From: Bacteroidota bacterium
Lineage (GTDB): Bacteria > Bacteroidota > Bacteroidia > Flavobacteriales_D > Crocinitomicaceae
Length of the DNA: 15,856 bases
Assembly: GCA_018825925.1 (NCBI GenBank)
Contig: JAHKAT010000025.1
Span: 1 to 15,856, forward strand
Reading direction: 5' to 3'
The notes beneath the pieces were generated by a model. The model did not search any database. It saw nothing but the letters and a program-made list of their open reading frames with translations, and was not told where the DNA came from. A program made the position numbers and the translations under genes. Each line of letters starts with the position of its first letter. Position 1 is the stretch's first letter. This document shows positions 12,920 through 15,856 of this stretch, one piece after another.

Positions 12920-13810
12920 TCAAGGCATATAAAACCACCCCATCAACTTTGTATCACTTAAATTCGCCGGGTTAATAATCCTAGAAGGTAGATTGGGTGG
13001 GGCATCCAGAACCATCACATAATTCCAATTTCCTTTTTTATTAATCACCTGATAAGAGGTTCCTGCTGGAAATTGCGTGATTTGGTTGGTTGGTGAATAA
13101 GAAAACGCATCTTTTTCTATGATCTCAGACGACCAATACAAAGGGGTTTCTTTCTTTAGGAGATAGACTTTTGCATCAAATCGTGCAACATTTGGGAAAA
13201 AACTAGTGCCTTTCATTCCTGTATCTCTTGCAAGCAAAAGACGTTTGTCAAATTGTAATTCACCATTCACCAATCTTATTTTATTGATATTGTGTGATGC
13301 ATTATAACAACAAGGATAGCGATGGTGCACAACCAAAAGTTCCTTCGTATTGGGATGTTTTAAAAACCCTGCAAAATGACCGTCATCCCAAAACAACTGC
13401 TTGTATTCACCTTTCACCAAACGATACAATTGAAAATATTCTTTTGCTTCCTGACTATTGGCGGGTCCACTAAAAATTATTTCATCAATTTTATCGGCGT
13501 CCATATCTAAGCAAAACCAATACTTTGAAAAATTCTTCCAATACACCTCAAAGGATGCATTCTTATCATATGCTTTTGAAAATTCGTGATCAAGCTGATT
13601 GAGGTCAAATATACCTTTAACGGCTGCTTGAATTTTCTTCTCCTTTTTCTGAAAAACAAAAATATTAGTATCTACCCCTTCCACTAAAACAGTCATTGGT
13701 AGTCGCGGCATCACCGGATTTTGAGCATATGTGAAATTCACAGCTACAACAAATCCAACGAACAAAAAAAAGGGGATTTTACTCCCCTTGTATATTTTAG
13801 TAAACATCAT
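12920..13810 (-). CDS. Secreted protein with C-terminal SH3-like domain
   Basis: A 296-residue protein I do not recognise as a named family. Residues 1-30 look like a signal peptide (hydrophobic core KIPFFLFVGFVVAVNFTYAQ, cleavage likely after AQ). DMDADKIDEIIF at 102-113 resembles the calcium-binding DxDxDGxxD loops seen in FG-GAP-type propellers. A Cys pair at 167-168 (YPCCYN) is unexplained. The last 55 residues (about 242-296), with ITQFPAGTSYQVINKKGNWN and the terminal GWFYMP, look like a bacterial SH3 domain, often used to bind cell wall or peptides. It starts in the clpC stop codon (TAATGATG, so ATG at 13810 or 13807), so translation is probably coupled to ClpC although it is exported. 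The stop is five bases from the repeat array. Confidence 0.83.
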   Translation of the reverse strand: MMFTKIYKGSKIPFFLFVGFVVAVNFTYAQNPVMPRLPMTVLVEGVDTNIFVFQKKEKKIQAAVKGIFDLNQLDHEFSKAYDKNASFEVYWKNFSKYWFCLDMDADKIDEIIFSGPANSQEAKEYFQLYRLVKGEYKQLFWDDGHFAGFLKHPNTKELLVVHHRYPCCYNASHNINKIRLVNGELQFDKRLLLARDTGMKGTSFFPNVARFDAKVYLLKKETPLYWSSEIIEKDAFSYSPTNQITQFPAGTSYQVINKKGNWNYVMVLDAPPNLPSRIINPANLSDTKLMGWFYMP

Positions 13811-15856
13811 TAATCTTTCGATTTTGATTTTTGTTTGCCTTTTCCTTTCTCGATTTGAACAGATAGTTCTTCTTGACCATCGATTAAATCCATTTTAATC
13901 ACATCACCTTCATGCAATGTAGATTTTATAATTTCTTCTGCCAATGGATCTTCGATATACTTTTGAATCGCTCTTTTTAACGGACGTGCACCAAACTTCT
14001 CGTCGTAACCTTTTTCAACCAAGAAATCTTTAGCTTTTTCGGTCATTTCGATTTGATAACCTAACGAATTGATTCTTCCGTATAATTTTTCCAATTCCAA
14101 GTCAATAATCAAATGAATATCATCGCGTGTCAAGGTTTTAAACATAATCATATCATCAATTCGATTCAAAAATTCTGGCGAAAATGCTTTTCTAAGCGCA
14201 TTTTGAATAACCGTCTTTGTATTATCGTCTCTCTGATTTTCTTGACTCTTAGTACCGAATCCTACTCCAGTTCCAAAATCGGCCAACTGTCGTGCTCCAA
14301 TATTTGAAGTCATAATCAAAATCGTATTCTTAAAGTCAATTTTTCGACCTAAACCGTCGGTCATATGACCTTCATCCAAAGCCTGAAGCAATAAATTGAA
14401 CACATCAGGATGCGCTTTTTCTATCTCATCTAAAAGTATTATAGAATATGGTTTTCTTCTTACTTTCTCGGTTAACTGTCCACCTTCCTCATATCCGACG
14501 TATCCCGGAGGTGCTCCAACCAATCGCGAAATTGAGAATTTCTCCATGTATTCAGACATGTCAATCCGAATCAATGAATCTTCAGTGTCAAACAAATACT
14601 TCGATAACACTTTCGCCAACTGTGTTTTTCCGACACCTGTTGGTCCTAGGAAAAAGAAAGAACCAATCGGTTTGTTCGGATCCTTTAGTCCAGCTCTATT
14701 TCTCTGTATAGCTTTAACCACTTTACCAACGGCCTCTGCCTGACCAATTACTTGTCCGCGTAACTCCTCAGCCATATTGACCAATTTTCCACTTTCAGAT
14801 TGTGAAATACGCGTTACTGGAATGCCACACATCATTGAAACTACCTCTGCTACATTTTCTTCAGAAACTGTAACTCGGTGAGCTTTTGAGTCCTCTTCCC
14901 ATCTTTTCTTTGCTACATCTAATTGCTCCTGTAGTTTTCTTTCACTATCTCTTAATTCAGCCGCCTTCTCATATTGCTGCGACTTAATCACTTCATTTTT
15001 CTGATCTTTTAAATCTTCTATACTTTTCTCAATATCAATAATTTCCTTAGGGACATTAATATTGGTTAAGTGAACTCTTGATCCAACCTCATCCAAAGCA
15101 TCAATTGCCTTGTCCGGTAAATGGCGATCGGTAATATATCGTTCTGTTAATTTAACGCAAGCAGCAATTGCTTCATCCGTATAAGTTACACTGTGATGCT
15201 CTTCATATCTTTCTTTGATATTGTTCAAGATTTGAATTGTTTCCTCCTGTGTTGTAGGCTCAATTATTACCTTTTGAAAACGACGCTCTAATGCTCCATC
15301 TTTTTCGATGTGCTGGCGGTATTCGTCCAAAGTAGTTGCTCCTATCGCTTGAAGTTCACCTCTAGCCAAAGCTGGTTTAAACATGTTTGAGGCATCCAAA
15401 GATCCCGAAGCTCCACCTGCACCTATAATCGTATGAATTTCATCAATGAACAAAATAATGTCTGAATTTTTCTCCAATTCCTGCATTACCGCCTTCATTC
15501 TCTCTTCAAATTGGCCACGATACTTCGTGCCAGCAACCAATGATGCCAAATCCAATGAAACGATTCTCTTGTTGAACAGAACACGCGATACTTTACGTTG
15601 AACAATTCTCAAAGCCAAACCTTCCGCAATTGCACTTTTACCAACCCCTGGTTCACCTATTAAAATAGGATTGTTCTTCTTTCTTCTAGATAAAATCTGA
15701 GAAACTCGTTCTATTTCCTTATCTCTTCCAACTATTGGGTCCAACTTTCCTGACTCAGCCATTTTGGTTAAATCACGTCCAAAATTATCCAATACTGGAG
15801 TTTTAGACTTCGGATCATTTGACTTTTTAATTGAGGAGAAAGAGTCTCCCTCTTCC
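13810..15856 (-). CDS. clpC: ATP-dependent Clp protease ATPase subunit ClpC, partial (5' end outside window)
   Basis: ClpC is a hexameric AAA+ unfoldase that feeds substrates to ClpP in the cytoplasm. The frame is open to the window edge, so the TTG near 15792 is internal and the repeat N-terminal (Clp-N) domain lies outside. In the 681 visible residues, D1 has Walker A GEPGVGKS (67-74) and Walker B ILFIDEIH (134-141); a UVR-type coiled-coil motif follows (about 280-312, SQQYEKAAELRDSERKLQEQ), which marks ClpC rather than ClpB or ClpA. D2 has Walker A GPTGVGKT (404-411), Walker B ILLDEIEKA (473-481), and the sensor region EFLNRIDD (561-568). The C-terminus ends in a Lys-rich tail (KGKGKQKSKSKD). 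The start of the linker (DSFSSIKKSNDPKSKTPVLD) is seen at the window edge. The following secreted-protein gene overlaps by one base. Confidence 0.97.
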   Translation of the reverse strand, partial: EEGDSFSSIKKSNDPKSKTPVLDNFGRDLTKMAESGKLDPIVGRDKEIERVSQILSRRKKNNPILIGEPGVGKSAIAEGLALRIVQRKVSRVLFNKRIVSLDLASLVAGTKYRGQFEERMKAVMQELEKNSDIILFIDEIHTIIGAGGASGSLDASNMFKPALARGELQAIGATTLDEYRQHIEKDGALERRFQKVIIEPTTQEETIQILNNIKERYEEHHSVTYTDEAIAACVKLTERYITDRHLPDKAIDALDEVGSRVHLTNINVPKEIIDIEKSIEDLKDQKNEVIKSQQYEKAAELRDSERKLQEQLDVAKKRWEEDSKAHRVTVSEENVAEVVSMMCGIPVTRISQSESGKLVNMAEELRGQVIGQAEAVGKVVKAIQRNRAGLKDPNKPIGSFFFLGPTGVGKTQLAKVLSKYLFDTEDSLIRIDMSEYMEKFSISRLVGAPPGYVGYEEGGQLTEKVRRKPYSIILLDEIEKAHPDVFNLLLQALDEGHMTDGLGRKIDFKNTILIMTSNIGARQLADFGTGVGFGTKSQENQRDDNTKTVIQNALRKAFSPEFLNRIDDMIMFKTLTRDDIHLIIDLELEKLYGRINSLGYQIEMTEKAKDFLVEKGYDEKFGARPLKRAIQKYIEDPLAEEIIKSTLHEGDVIKMDLIDGQEELSVQIEKGKGKQKSKSKD

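Noticed and set aside
15690..15792. ClpC starting at the TTG near 15792 (660 residues)
   Set aside because: The frame continues upstream to the window edge with a typical ClpC linker, so this is an internal Leu codon and the gene is only cut by the window.

Overview
The window looks like chromosomal DNA of a Bacteroidota bacterium, most likely order Flavobacteriales. The evidence is the AT-rich composition, the lack of Shine-Dalgarno sequences, TAnnTTTG-type -7 boxes just upstream of many starts, and the gene content: a short MerR-like regulator beginning with an ITEYQLTKLYYSIGEV-type N-terminus, aroB next to a stand-alone proline dehydrogenase, a GNAT-nitrilase fusion, and a secreted SH3-like protein behind ClpC. 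The family cannot be fixed from the sequence. All genes are intact except the two cut by the window edges. No tRNA, rRNA, insertion sequence, phage gene or CRISPR array was seen.

Layout. 1-579 (-): 5' part of a leucine-rich-repeat lipoprotein. 680-1219 (+): exported helical, Spy/CpxP-like protein, ending at a bidirectional terminator shared with the msrB-msrA pair on the minus strand (2352-1268). 2435-3598 (+): major facilitator transporter, divergent from msrB. 6506-3602 (-): an operon-like run of NlpC/P60 peptidase, GNAT-nitrilase fusion and queuosine-precursor transporter; the last two overlap by one base. 6570-6920 (+): MerR-like regulator. 7972-6923 (-): aroB. 8063-12337 (+): a co-directional run of proline dehydrogenase, rhomboid-TPR protein (one-base overlap), alpha/beta hydrolase, PyrR-like phosphoribosyltransferase and MurQ (one-base gap). 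12338-12919: a 582-base gene-free stretch filled mostly by a tandem array of about 90-base palindromic units. 15856-12920 (-): the C-terminal four-fifths of ClpC followed by a secreted SH3-like protein, overlapping by one base.

The genes are mostly housekeeping: repair of oxidised methionine (MsrA/B), cell-wall remodelling and recycling (NlpC/P60, MurQ), shikimate synthesis (AroB), proline oxidation, tRNA-modification precursor uptake, and protein quality control (ClpC). The most unusual element is the repeat array. It holds four perfect hairpins with arms GCGGATA/TATCCGC and an identical 21-base loop length, joined by 54-56-base linkers, and it lies exactly between two convergent genes. Second in interest are a rhomboid-fold protein that keeps the Ser but has lost the catalytic His and carries C-terminal TPR-like helices, a long inverted repeat spanning a stop-to-start junction, and a set of -7 boxes so close to start codons that several mRNAs would be leaderless.
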